Shown: positions 49,929 through 58,521 of the stretch, piece after piece
Position numbering within the stretch: the stretch's first letter is position 1
How the letters are laid out: the number at the start of each line of letters is the position of its first letter
Assembly: GCA_035544575.1 (NCBI GenBank)
Contig: DATKEC010000132.1
Coordinates: forward strand, 1 to 64,000
Reading direction: 5' to 3'
Origin: DATHWB01 sp035544575
GTDB lineage: Bacteria; Actinomycetota; Acidimicrobiia; Spongiisociales; ZC4RG35
Length of the DNA: 64,000 nucleotides
Translations under genes and position numbers: made by a program
Notes under the pieces: generated by a model
Seen by the model: only the letters and a program-made list of their open reading frames with translations
What the model was told of the DNA's origin: nothing
The model's database searches: none

Positions 49929-52900
49929 TCAGCTCCGTTCGACCTGCAACCTGAGATCGAGTTCGGTGTCCGGGGCGGCTTCGACAGGTCCGCGGGTCAC
50001 TGTTGAAGCCAGCGTCTCGCCTGCGATCACATCCCCGTGTCGTGCGAACGCCGCCACCACGGCGGCGTCGTCGCTCTGCCATGTCAGACTGATCCGGTCG
50101 GTGACGGCGAGATCCTTCTGGCGGCGCATGCCCTGGACGCGGCTGATGACCTCCCGAGCCATCCCGAGCACGACGAGGTCTTCGTCGAGCGTGGTGTCGA
50201 GGGCGACTGCCAGTCCTCCGGCCGCCTCGACGACGACGCCCTCGCGCGCAACACGCTGGACGAGAACGTCTGCGGCGGTGATCGACATGCCCCCGACGTC
50301 GATGGTGGCTCCGTCCAGCAGCCTGCCCACGTCGTCTGATGGGAGGGCCGCGATCTCTGCGGCTACTTCTTTCATCCGCGGCCCCAGCTGGGGTCCCAGC
50401 TTCTTGAAGTCGGCCTTGCAGGAGAGTTCGACCAGTCCCGTTTCGTCCGAGGCGACGTCCACGGAGAGCACGTTCAACTCGTCGGCGACGAGTTCCCAAT
50501 GCGACGCCACGGCCGCTTTCACTGCCGTGTCGTGGGTCAGCACGGTTGCCGTTCGGAGCGGCTGGCGCACTTTCAACTCGTGTTTGGACCGGAGGGCATG
50601 GCCGAGCGCCACCACTTCGCGGACTGTGCGCATGGCGGCTTCGAGGTCGGTGTCGATGACGCTGACGTCGGCGGTGGGGAAGTCGAGGTGGTGGACGCTG
50701 GCCGGCGCCGACGGATCCCTCTCGGCGACGAGGGTCTGATACAGCCGCTCGGTGATGAAGGGCAGCACAGGAGCGAGCACTGCCGAGAACGTGGCCAGGA
50801 CCTCGTACAGCGTGGCGAACGCGGCCAGTTTGTCGGCTTCGTCGGCAGCGGTGCGAGCCGCCCAGAATCGGCGCCGGGATCGGCGCACGTACCAGTTGGT
50901 GAGGTCGTCGATGAATCCGAGCGTCGGCGGGATGACGTTGTAGAGGTAGTAGCCCTCCATCTGTTCGTTGACGGCGGCGACGAGTGACTGGAGCCCGGAG
51001 ATGATCCAGCGGTCCATCTCGGGGCGTTCGGCCACGGGCGGGGCGGAGACCAGGTCGGCCAGCGTGATGCCGTCGGCCTCGGCGTAGGTGGTGAAGAAGG
51101 AGAAGGTGTTCCACAGCGGGAGCAGGACCGTGCGGACGACGTGGCGGACGCCTTCTTCGGTGAAGCGGAGCGGTTCGGCCCGCAGCACCGGAGAGTTGAT
51201 GAGGAACGCCCGCAGGGCGTCGGCCCCGGAGGATTCGAAGATGCTCGCCGGATCCGCGTAGTTCTTGAGGCTCTTGGACATCTTGCGGCCGTCTTCGGCC
51301 AGGATCATCCCGTTGACGACACAGTTCTTGAACGACGGCGCGTCGTACAGCAGCGTCGAGAGGACGTGGAGGGTGTAGAACCAGCCGCGGGTCTGGTCGA
51401 GACCTTCGGCGATGAATTCTGCGGGGAAGGCCCGGGCGAAGCGGTCCTGGTTCTCGAACGGGTAGTGGATCTGTGCGTAGGGCATCGAGCCGGATTCGAA
51501 CCAGCAGTCGAGGACCTCGGGGATGCGGGTCATCGTCCCGCCACAGTCGGGACAGGGGAAGGTGACGGGGTCGACGAAGTGGCTGTGGAGGTCGTCGAGG
51601 CGCACACCGGAGCGCTCGTACAACTCGTCGATCGAGCCGATGCATTCGGCGTGCTCACAGCTGTCGCAACGCCACACCGGGATGCACGAACCCCAGTAGC
51701 GGTTGCGGCTCACGGCCCAGTCACGGGCTCCTTCCAGCCAGTTGCCGAACCGCCGCGACCCGACGTATTCGGGTACCCAGTGGATCTCGTCGTTCGTTTC
51801 GACGAGCCGGTCGGTGTGGTCGCTGACTTTGACGAACCACGTCGGGATGACCTTGTAGATGAGCGGCGTGCCGGTGCGGTAGCAGAACGGGTACGAGTGC
51901 CGGATCCGTTCGTTGCGGACCAGGATTCCTTGATCCTTGAGCAACCCGATCAGCGTGTGGTCGGCTTCCTTGATGTTCATGCCCGTCACCGGCGGCACTT
52001 CCTCGGTGAACTTGCCTTCGGCGTCGACGGGGTCGACCAGCACGTCGATTCCGGCCCCCTGGAGCGAGTAGAAGTCGGCTTCGCCGTAGGCGGGGGCCAT
52101 GTGGACGAGGCCGGTGCCTTCTTCGGTGGTGACGGTGTCGGACTCGATGACCCGGAACGCGCCCCGGTCCCGCTCGCCTTCGAAGAAGTCGAACGGGGGT
52201 CGGTATGAGACGCCGAGCAGGTCTGCACCCTTGGCGCGGGCGGCGGCCTCCGGTGTCTCCTTCCAGTATGTGCCGACTCGGTCGGCTGCCAGCCAGAATC
52301 GGCCGTCGGCATCGTCGATCCGCACGTATTCGAGTTCGGTGCCGACCGCGATCGCCAGGTTGCCGGGCAGCGTCCACGGCGTGGTCGTCCAGATCAGGAG
52401 GCGGTCACCGGCTTGGACCGCTCCGGCGCCGTCGAGGACTTCGAGGCTCACGGTGATCGAAGGGTCGTCGGTGTCGCGGTAGTCGAGGTTGGCTTCGAAG
52501 TTGGAGAGCGGTGTCGTCGCGCCCCAGGAGTAGGGGAGGACCTTGAAGTCCTCATAGATCAGGCCCTTGTCCCAGAGTTGCTTGAAGACCCACCACACGG
52601 ATTCCATGAAGTCGGTGTCCATGGTCTTGTAGTCGTCGTCCATGTCCACCCAGCGGCCCATCCGCCGGACGAGGTGCTCCCACTCGTCGGCGGTGTTCTC
52701 GACGAGGGCGCGGCAGGCTTCGTTGAAGGCGCCGATGCCGTACTCGGCGATCTGCTTCGGTCCGGAGATTCCGAGCTGTTTCTCGACCTCCATCTCGATG
52801 GGGAGGCCGTGGGTGTCCCAACCAAAGCGGCGTTCCACCCGGAAGCCCTTCATCGCCCAGAAGCGCGGGACGACGTCTTTGATCACTCCGGCGAGGATGT

Positions 52901-53087
52901 GGCCGTAGTGCGGGCTGCCGTTGGCGAACGGCGGGCCGTCGTAGAAGACGTAGTCCTTTTCGACAGGCCGCATCTCCACTTGGGTCTTGAACGCGCCGAT
53001 CCGGTCCCACAAGTCGAGGATGCCGCGCTCCATCGCCGGGAGGTCGGCGCGAGGTTCGACACGGGTGAAGTCGGATTTCTTCGACAT
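49929..53087 (-). CDS. ileS: Isoleucyl-tRNA synthetase, long (type 2) form
   Basis: A 1052-residue class I synthetase charging tRNA-Ile. The HIGH-type motif is HYGH at residues 60-63 (SPHYGHILAG), KMSKS lies at 602-606, and the editing domain carries the expected TTPWTLPGN. Length and motif style (GPPFANGSPHYGH) place it with the eukaryote-like type 2 enzymes found in many actinobacteria. The C-terminal anticodon and tail regions are complete. ATG 53087 is the first start before the conserved N-terminus. It converges on divIVA and is divergent from the DUF167 gene. Confidence 0.96.
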   Translation of the reverse strand: MSKKSDFTRVEPRADLPAMERGILDLWDRIGAFKTQVEMRPVEKDYVFYDGPPFANGSPHYGHILAGVIKDVVPRFWAMKGFRVERRFGWDTHGLPIEMEVEKQLGISGPKQIAEYGIGAFNEACRALVENTADEWEHLVRRMGRWVDMDDDYKTMDTDFMESVWWVFKQLWDKGLIYEDFKVLPYSWGATTPLSNFEANLDYRDTDDPSITVSLEVLDGAGAVQAGDRLLIWTTTPWTLPGNLAIAVGTELEYVRIDDADGRFWLAADRVGTYWKETPEAAARAKGADLLGVSYRPPFDFFEGERDRGAFRVIESDTVTTEEGTGLVHMAPAYGEADFYSLQGAGIDVLVDPVDAEGKFTEEVPPVTGMNIKEADHTLIGLLKDQGILVRNERIRHSYPFCYRTGTPLIYKVIPTWFVKVSDHTDRLVETNDEIHWVPEYVGSRRFGNWLEGARDWAVSRNRYWGSCIPVWRCDSCEHAECIGSIDELYERSGVRLDDLHSHFVDPVTFPCPDCGGTMTRIPEVLDCWFESGSMPYAQIHYPFENQDRFARAFPAEFIAEGLDQTRGWFYTLHVLSTLLYDAPSFKNCVVNGMILAEDGRKMSKSLKNYADPASIFESSGADALRAFLINSPVLRAEPLRFTEEGVRHVVRTVLLPLWNTFSFFTTYAEADGITLADLVSAPPVAERPEMDRWIISGLQSLVAAVNEQMEGYYLYNVIPPTLGFIDDLTNWYVRRSRRRFWAARTAADEADKLAAFATLYEVLATFSAVLAPVLPFITERLYQTLVAERDPSAPASVHHLDFPTADVSVIDTDLEAAMRTVREVVALGHALRSKHELKVRQPLRTATVLTHDTAVKAAVASHWELVADELNVLSVDVASDETGLVELSCKADFKKLGPQLGPRMKEVAAEIAALPSDDVGRLLDGATIDVGGMSITAADVLVQRVAREGVVVEAAGGLAVALDTTLDEDLVVLGMAREVISRVQGMRRQKDLAVTDRISLTWQSDDAAVVAAFARHGDVIAGETLASTVTRGPVEAAPDTELDLRLQVERS

Positions 53088-53154
53088 GGGAGGGAAAGGA
53101 TACGCCCGTCACGGGTTTCACCCGCCGGCTTTGCCCGGCGGCCAGACTGGGGCG

Positions 53155-53409
53155 GTGGAACCGTGGATGCGCGCCGTCGACGACGGGTTCGAGGTGGATG
53201 TCTGGGTGGTGCCGGGCGCCTCACGCGACTCGGTGGATGGCACTCACGGCGAGGCCTTGAAGGTGCGGGTGACCGCCCCGCCCGACCGGGGTAGGGCAAA
53301 CCAGGCGGTCGCGGCCCTCCTCACGGCGCACTTCGGAACGCCCGCCATCCTCCTCCGCGGCGCAACCTCCCGCCACAAGACCTACCGAATCGCGTTTCTT
53401 AGCGAATGA
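53155..53409 (+). CDS. DUF167/YggU family protein
   Basis: An 84-residue DUF167 protein: the family pattern VWVVPGASRDSV, LKVRVTAPPDRGRANQAV and LLRGATSRHKTYRI is complete. These proteins have an unknown role and are often encoded near yggT/sepF or ileS. GTG 53155 is chosen; ATG 53167 is an alternative that keeps the whole domain. It is divergent from ileS by 67 nt and converges on the AlkZ-like gene. Confidence 0.85.
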   Translation: MEPWMRAVDDGFEVDVWVVPGASRDSVDGTHGEALKVRVTAPPDRGRANQAVAALLTAHFGTPAILLRGATSRHKTYRIAFLSE

Positions 53410-53456
53410 GCGTTACAAAAACGTGTCGCTTCGCGTGGCGAAACCGGGATCTTGCC

Positions 53457-54626
53457 TCAGGACGTGGCAAGCCGTCGCTCGAGCGGGGTCGCAAAGCGCG
53501 GAGTGAACCTGCTCGGTCCGATGAACTGCGAGAGCCGTGCTGCCTCCACCTCGACCAGCCTCCGACCCTCGGCGGGAATGTCCTCGAGATACTCGATCGC
53601 CAACTCGCCGTCGGCCCGCTGCGCCCAGCCGCCCACCACCCGGCCATTCCACCAGACGGTCGGCCCGACGTTGCCGTTGCGGTCGAAGAGGTGTGGAACG
53701 TGGTCGCCGAGATACCAGTCCCGTTGCTTCCAGCCCATCGGAGTGGAGTCGAGGGCCGGGAGCAGCGCAGCCCACGGGTACACCGGGTCGACCGGCGCCA
53801 GATCGTCGGCAAGGACGAAACCCGGTCCGCCCTCCAATTCCACCTCCACCGCCCCGACGTCGCCCAGCGCCGTCCGTGTCTGACCGAGATTCCAGCCGGT
53901 CCACCATTGGAGGTCGGTGACCGTCCCGGGGCCATATCCGGACAACCAGGCACGGGCCAGGTGAGCCCTCGCCACGGCGGCGTCCATCTCGGCGACGTCG
54001 GTGCCGATCCACCGGCTCATGGGCGCATAGCGATACTGGCTGCTGATCCATGTTCCGAGCGGCCTCGTCCGGGCGAGCACACCGGATGCGGTCATGAGCA
54101 GCACGATCCGGCTCCCCACCGACAACGACCCGGTTTGGGAGCCGACGGGCGGGACGAAACGCCGGTCGAGTTCCGGCCGACCGGTGGTGAGTTCCCGCGT
54201 CGAAGCCTCTCCGATCTCTTCGAGCATGTCGAGTACGACCTCGACCATGGAGTCGATGTGCGCCGCGCCGTCGGAGGCCACTCCGGTTGTCTCGAACCAT
54301 CCCGCCAGCCGTTTGCGCTCTCTGGCGACGAAGGAGTCGGTGTAGGCGCGCTGGACGACGCTGATCCGGGGGACGGGAACGACGAAGAGGGTGCGCCGCA
54401 TCCCGAGCATCCGCAGGCTGGTCCGTTGCTCATACAGGGCGGATTCGACCTCGGCGACGGAGTCGGCTGCGCCCCGCGCGGCGAATGCGAGAAACACCGT
54501 GACCGGGTCGGTCGAGTGAAGCCCGACGAGGGCTGCGGCGAGGTCGTCGACGGTGGCCGGGGAGTCCACCAGCCGGTGGCGTCGGGCCAGTCGCCACCGT
54601 CGCTCCTGGTCCGAGATGAGCCTCAC
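53457..54626 (-). CDS. Winged-helix DNA-binding protein (AlkZ/HTH_42 family)
   Basis: A 389-residue member of the winged-helix family that includes the AlkZ and YcaQ DNA glycosylases. Tandem winged-helix-like domains fill the chain; the substrate-site region reads LVGLHSTDPVTVFLAF and the C-terminal half has LDRNGNVGPTVWWNGRVVGGW as HLFDRNGN-type signature. The catalytic QxQ/QxD seen in AlkZ and YcaQ is not present at the expected site (LHSTD), so glycosylase activity is doubtful. The start is ATG 54626. A 42-nt repeat shared with the dinB upstream region lies 46 nt upstream. Confidence 0.82.
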   Translation of the reverse strand: MRLISDQERRWRLARRHRLVDSPATVDDLAAALVGLHSTDPVTVFLAFAARGAADSVAEVESALYEQRTSLRMLGMRRTLFVVPVPRISVVQRAYTDSFVARERKRLAGWFETTGVASDGAAHIDSMVEVVLDMLEEIGEASTRELTTGRPELDRRFVPPVGSQTGSLSVGSRIVLLMTASGVLARTRPLGTWISSQYRYAPMSRWIGTDVAEMDAAVARAHLARAWLSGYGPGTVTDLQWWTGWNLGQTRTALGDVGAVEVELEGGPGFVLADDLAPVDPVYPWAALLPALDSTPMGWKQRDWYLGDHVPHLFDRNGNVGPTVWWNGRVVGGWAQRADGELAIEYLEDIPAEGRRLVEVEAARLSQFIGPSRFTPRFATPLERRLATS

Positions 54627-54672
54627 GCGATTGCCACCTGCATGGCGGACGAGCGTAGAGCCCGTTCTCCAC

Positions 54673-54714
54673 TGCCAAACGCGTCAGTAATGACGCGCTG
54701 CCCCGCTAAAAAGC
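54673..54714 (+). repeat. Third copy of the CGCGTC-N6-GACGCG repeat arm
   Basis: These 42 nt match the reverse complement of 24334-24375 at 41 of 42 positions, including TGCCAAA outside the 36-nt arm. The copy lies between the AlkZ-like gene start and the thioredoxin stop codon, whose last base it touches. It is a single arm; the opposite arm is not found within a few hundred bases. Confidence 0.85.
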
Positions 54715-55079
54715 TATCTGGGGCTGGCGGAGTGGAGGTGTTTGGCGAGGACGTCCTTCTTGACGAGGCCCGAAGCGCGCCAGCGCTGAGTGAACGTGTT
54801 GGCGCCCGGTCGGGTCGTCAGCACCATGAAGGTCGGCGTCGACATCACCTTGAACTTCAAGAACGCGTCCGGAACCCGGGCGGCGTTGGCTTTGACGACG
54901 TGGGCGACCCCGTCGAACTCCTCGGCGAGTTCGTTGACGATCCCATCCATCGTCCGGCACGGCTGGCAGTTGGTCTGCATGAAATCGATGAGGACCGGCT
55001 GACCGGACCTCACCAATTCGTCGAGGTGTGAGACCGACTCGAGGTCGATCGGTTTGGTTCTCTTCGTGAACAATCCCAT
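54714..55079 (-). CDS. Thioredoxin family protein
   Basis: A 121-residue thioredoxin-fold protein with the active site NCQPC (Cys38, Cys41) and the cis-Pro loop STPTFMVL. There is no signal peptide, so it is cytosolic. The N-terminal 15 residues are a short basic extension. CQPC differs from the classical CGPC, and the redox partner is not known. The ATG start at 55079 is divergent from moaA by 78 bp. Its stop codon abuts the repeat arm copy. Confidence 0.85.
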   Translation of the reverse strand: MGLFTKRTKPIDLESVSHLDELVRSGQPVLIDFMQTNCQPCRTMDGIVNELAEEFDGVAHVVKANAARVPDAFLKFKVMSTPTFMVLTTRPGANTFTQRWRASGLVKKDVLAKHLHSASPR

Positions 55080-55142
55080 TGCGTGGTGCAACGATGGTCG
55101 ACGACGAGCCATTCCGCCAGATGGCTCTGTTTCATAGCGGGG

Positions 55143-55148
55143 TACCCT
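55143..55148 (+). promoter_or_regulatory. -10 box TACCCT of a probable leaderless moaA promoter
   Basis: TACCCT ends 9 nt before the moaA ATG at 55158, and no ribosome-binding site is seen. It matches the box before ilvD. Confidence 0.45.
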
Positions 55149-55157
55149 CAACATTGC

Positions 55158-56168
55158 ATGCCTGAACTCGTCGACACCCGCAACCGGCCCGTCCGGGACC
55201 TCCGCATCTCGGTCACCGACCGGTGCAACTTCCGATGCACCTACTGCATGCCGAAGGAGATCTTCTCCCGCGACTACGAGTTCCTCGATCGTCACAGTCT
55301 GCTCACCTTCGAAGAGATCGAGAGGGTCGCCCGGTCCTTCGTCCGCCACGGCGTTTCGAAGATTCGGCTCACGGGAGGCGAACCGCTCCTCCGCAAAGGC
55401 CTCGAGGAGCTCATCTCCCGGCTGAGCGCGATCGAAGGCGTCGACGACCTCACGCTGACAACCAACGGATCCCTCCTCGCCCGCAAAGCCATCAAGCTCG
55501 CCGAGGCCGGTCTCCACCGCGTCACCGTGTCGCTCGATTCGATGGACGACGAGGTGTTCATGGCAATGAACGACGTCGGGTTTCCGGTTGCGGCGGTGCT
55601 GGAGGGGATCGACGCCGCCGCCGAGGCGGGCCTGACCCCGATCAAGGTCAACATGGTCGTCAAGCGGGGCGTGAACGACGAGTCGATCGTCGATGTCGCC
55701 GAACACTTCCGGGGCACGGGTCACATCGTCCGGTTCATCGAGTACATGGATGTCGGCACGACCAACGGCTGGGTGCTCGACGATGTCGTCCCGGCCGCCG
55801 AGATCGTCGGCCGAATCCACGCCCGCTTCCCCCTCGCACCGGCTGCCGCCAACTACGTGGGTGAGGTGGCGAATCGCTGGAGCTACGTCGACGGGGCTGG
55901 CGAGGTCGGTGTGATCGCGTCCGTAACTGAGCCTTTCTGTGGAGACTGCACCCGGGTCAGGCTCAGCGCCGAAGGCTCGATCTACACCTGCCTCTTCGCC
56001 TCGAGCGGCGCCGACTTCCGAGCGCTGCTGCGCGACGGCGGGACGGACGACGACCTCGATGCGCTGGTCAGCACGGTCTGGGCGGGCCGGACGGATCGCT
56101 ACTCGGAGATCCGCTCGCGGGCGACGCGCGCCCGGACCCGTATCGAGATGTCCTACATCGGCGGCTGA
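55158..56168 (+). CDS. moaA: GTP 3',8-cyclase MoaA
   Basis: A 336-residue radical SAM enzyme starting molybdenum-cofactor synthesis. The SAM cluster ligands are Cys23, Cys27 and Cys30 (CNFRCTYC); the GTP-binding second cluster has Cys261, Cys264 and Cys278. The essential C-terminal GlyGly is present (SYIGG). ATG 55158 starts at the normal family N-terminus. moaC, moeA and moaE are not nearby; mobA, the other Mo-cofactor gene here, is 3.3 kb downstream on the opposite strand beyond a probable island. Confidence 0.95.
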   Translation: MPELVDTRNRPVRDLRISVTDRCNFRCTYCMPKEIFSRDYEFLDRHSLLTFEEIERVARSFVRHGVSKIRLTGGEPLLRKGLEELISRLSAIEGVDDLTLTTNGSLLARKAIKLAEAGLHRVTVSLDSMDDEVFMAMNDVGFPVAAVLEGIDAAAEAGLTPIKVNMVVKRGVNDESIVDVAEHFRGTGHIVRFIEYMDVGTTNGWVLDDVVPAAEIVGRIHARFPLAPAAANYVGEVANRWSYVDGAGEVGVIASVTEPFCGDCTRVRLSAEGSIYTCLFASSGADFRALLRDGGTDDDLDALVSTVWAGRTDRYSEIRSRATRARTRIEMSYIGG

Positions 56169-56197
56169 CTGCCAGCGCGGCCCTCTGACCAGGAGGT

Positions 56198-56331
56198 TTA
56201 CGGTCGTGCGGCGTCAACGTTTCGCACAGATTCCGCGAGAGCACCGAGCGCGGCGTCGATCGCGTCCCGGGCCCGGTCCTCAGACTCAGGCATCAGATGG
56301 GCGTAAGTCCTCTCGTCAGCGGTCGGCCAGA
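56198..56331 (-). pseudogene. C-terminal remnant of a tyrosine recombinase (integrase)
   Basis: About 44 codons ending in a proper stop read like the extreme C-terminus of a phage-type integrase: TADERTYAHLMPESEDRARD and then AIDAALGAL. The Tyr of RTYAHL (codon at 56303-56305) is at the place of the catalytic tyrosine. The catalytic Arg/His region and everything before it are missing; upstream the frame runs into DUF2182 sequence with no integrase features. It is best read as a decayed end of a mobile element. Confidence rests on the motif only. Confidence 0.5.
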
Positions 56332-56343
56332 TACGAGCGTCGG

Positions 56344-57030
56344 TCACATGTCGGTAGTCGTCTCGATGCTCATGGAGCTCGACATGTGGAGACCGGGGAG
56401 GAGCCACGGATTCCACGGCGCCAACACTGCCGCGACCAGCAGGAGGGCGCCCACCGCGGAAGCGAACCTCCGTCCGTACCTCCAGACCTTCTCCACCAGG
56501 ATCACGACGGCGAGCGCGGCCATCACCGCGATGTTCATGGCGCCGACCGCGATCAGGACGATCATCAGCCCCCAGCAGCAGCCGACGCAGTAGGCGCCGT
56601 GATGCATACCCACCCGGAGATCCCGAACGGGACCTCGGAAGCTGGCGTAATGGAACAGCGACCCGATCGGTGAGCGACAGTGGCGAAGACACGCGCGCTT
56701 TAGCGGCGTGAGCTGGTAGATGCCCGCGAGGGCGAAGATCGCCGAGCCCACCCACTTCGCGGCGCTGGGAGATGTGTCGACGAGCCGCTCGGCCCCGAGC
56801 AGTGCGATGTAGGCGAGGAGCCCGAAAGCCGTCCAGACGATCAGGTATCCGGCCAGGAACTGCCCCACCCCGCTAACGCGCTGCCAGGTCGTCTCGCGGG
56901 CAGAGACGGATCGGACCCAGACGACGACCATCGGCGCAACGGAGGGCAGCATCATGGCCGCCATCATCACGACCCAGAGCGACAGGAACGCGAGGAGCGT
57001 CAGCCCCATGGTCCCCGGGCCGATGCCCAT
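56344..57030 (-). CDS. DUF2182 integral membrane protein
   Basis: A protein of at least 228 residues with about six membrane helices. Family features are WVVMMAAMMLPSVAPMV near the N-terminus, the CLRHCRSP loop and HHGAYCVGCCWGLM, all Met/Cys/His-rich and probably metal-related. The first conserved helix of the family (LLSWWLALCALAALAWIVTV) is encoded in frame upstream of ATG 57030, but no ATG, GTG or TTG is available there, so the true start is unclear. It follows a DUF1326 gene, its usual partner. Confidence 0.82.
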   Translation of the reverse strand: MGIGPGTMGLTLLAFLSLWVVMMAAMMLPSVAPMVVVWVRSVSARETTWQRVSGVGQFLAGYLIVWTAFGLLAYIALLGAERLVDTSPSAAKWVGSAIFALAGIYQLTPLKRACLRHCRSPIGSLFHYASFRGPVRDLRVGMHHGAYCVGCCWGLMIVLIAVGAMNIAVMAALAVVILVEKVWRYGRRFASAVGALLLVAAVLAPWNPWLLPGLHMSSSMSIETTTDM

Positions 57031-57151
57031 CCCGTTGGCCTGGTTGACCGTGACGATCCAGGCGAGCGCAGCCAGCGCGCACAGCGCGAGCCACCATGAC
57101 AGGAGCTGCTTCAGCGGGAGGCCGAGCGACGGCGCTTTTGCCGCGTCCGTG

Positions 57152-57745
57152 TCAGCCGTCGTACTTGAAGTGGGTAACGAAGCTATTTGTGCCCGCGTAT
57201 TCGACGTCCCAATGACCGTGGTAGCTGACGTCTCCGGCCTTGGCCTGCGTCATGGGTTGCGTGACCACCCCCAGAAGAGGGTTGGTGATGGCTGGCGGGT
57301 TCTCGCCGTCCATCCCCTTGAGCTCCTCCGCCGACATGGTCAGGACATTGGCGACCTCGGCGCGCAGCGAGCCGTTCGACCGGTCGAACGTGATCGAAGC
57401 CGGCGCCACGCCGACGACCTCACTGATCAACGGTCCGAGCGCCGCCAGGTGGCCGCCAGCCCCGCCCGAGAAGACGGCACCGAGCGCCTCGGACTGCTCC
57501 GGCGTGGCGCGGTCGTCCAAATAGAGCGCGACCTTCCAGCCGCCGTCGGTCATCTGCTTCGGGGAGTGCAAGGCCATCACGGCGTTCATACCCGAGAGAT
57601 CCACGCCGTCTTTCTCACCCTTCGAGACGTGCCACGCGAGCATGAGGTCGCAGGCGTCCTTATCGGCCGGTTTGAGCCAGATACAGGGGCAACTCACATC
57701 ACAGTTGCAGGTCTCGAAGTAGTCACCTTCGACCGAGAAGCTCAT
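57152..57745 (-). CDS. DUF1326 domain-containing protein
   Basis: A 197-residue soluble protein with the family Cys cluster at the N-terminus: FETCNCDVSCPCIW (Cys13, 15, 19 and 21), followed by beta-rich sequence. DUF1326 and DUF2182 genes commonly stand together, and a joint role in metal or thiol chemistry has been supposed but not shown. The start ATG 57745 has GAAAGGGG upstream. The stop overlaps the putative N-terminal extension of the DUF2182 gene. Confidence 0.88.
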   Translation of the reverse strand: MSFSVEGDYFETCNCDVSCPCIWLKPADKDACDLMLAWHVSKGEKDGVDLSGMNAVMALHSPKQMTDGGWKVALYLDDRATPEQSEALGAVFSGGAGGHLAALGPLISEVVGVAPASITFDRSNGSLRAEVANVLTMSAEELKGMDGENPPAITNPLLGVVTQPMTQAKAGDVSYHGHWDVEYAGTNSFVTHFKYDG

Positions 57746-58521
57746 CCGAAACCCCTTTCATCGATGCGATGGGCGGCCTACGCGGAGTGTAAGCGACCCT
57801 ACCGCAGCATGACGGGCGCACGCCGGCCGACTTCTCGATGAAGTCTCGTCGAGGACTCGAGTCGCTATCGACGCCTGTCGCGCGAGTCGGTTATTGCGTT
57901 CGTGCACGCGGACGTTCGACGCGCGATCGCTCCCTACCCTCACGCTGTTTTCCGATCTGTTGGCGCCCTCGGCAACTCGAACTTGCGACACCCCGTTGAA
58001 ACCGGTGCCCCATCTCCCTGGGGCTACGGGGGCGTGAACTTGCAGCGAGTCGAGGGTGTGATCTCACGGCTGAACGAGCACAGCCTGGCCTCAGGCTCAC
58101 TCATTCCAACTGGGACGCCACTGCCCTGCGGTTCTTGATCACAAACCAACCCATCGAGGCTCCAGCGCCGCGAGGATAAATCCGACAGCGATCGAGAGAG
58201 TTGGATCACCAGGGCCGTGACGATACGAATTCATCCCGGTCGACGGGAAGCACCACACCGACTCGCCGATCATCACGGGACGGCGGGCAACCGGTATCGA
58301 CGCTCGAACCTCGACAGTCGGATCCCCGAACGCGGTCCCAAACAGCGATAGGTAGAACACGCGCATGCGGGCCCGCCGAATCGCGCTGACCCATAAGAGG
58401 GCTGTTTCGGCCCGTTACTCACGTTCCGCGGATATCCAGAGACGCCTCGTCAGATCGAACCACAGCAGCCCGAATGATGGCGAAGACCAACCTTCGCCCG
58501 TGGTCCGGCTGACGGCGGGTC
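57746..58521. other. 776-bp stretch without a convincing gene
   Basis: Several short open frames exist but none has coding character or recognisable motifs. The best is a 75-codon minus-strand frame at 58139-58366 with a mixed hydrophobic pattern. I see no tRNA, attachment-site duplication or transposase. The sequence texture (less GC-biased third positions, scattered short frames) differs from the flanks and fits a decayed acquired segment next to the DUF1326/DUF2182 pair. Confidence 0.55.

Noticed and set aside
53406..55031. 541-codon plus-strand frame across the AlkZ-like and thioredoxin genes
   Set aside because: It crosses two real minus-strand genes and the repeat arm; it has no family resemblance.
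58139..58366. 75-codon minus-strand frame as a gene
   Set aside because: No ribosome-binding site, no motif, no coupling to neighbours; kept only as part of the gene-poor stretch.
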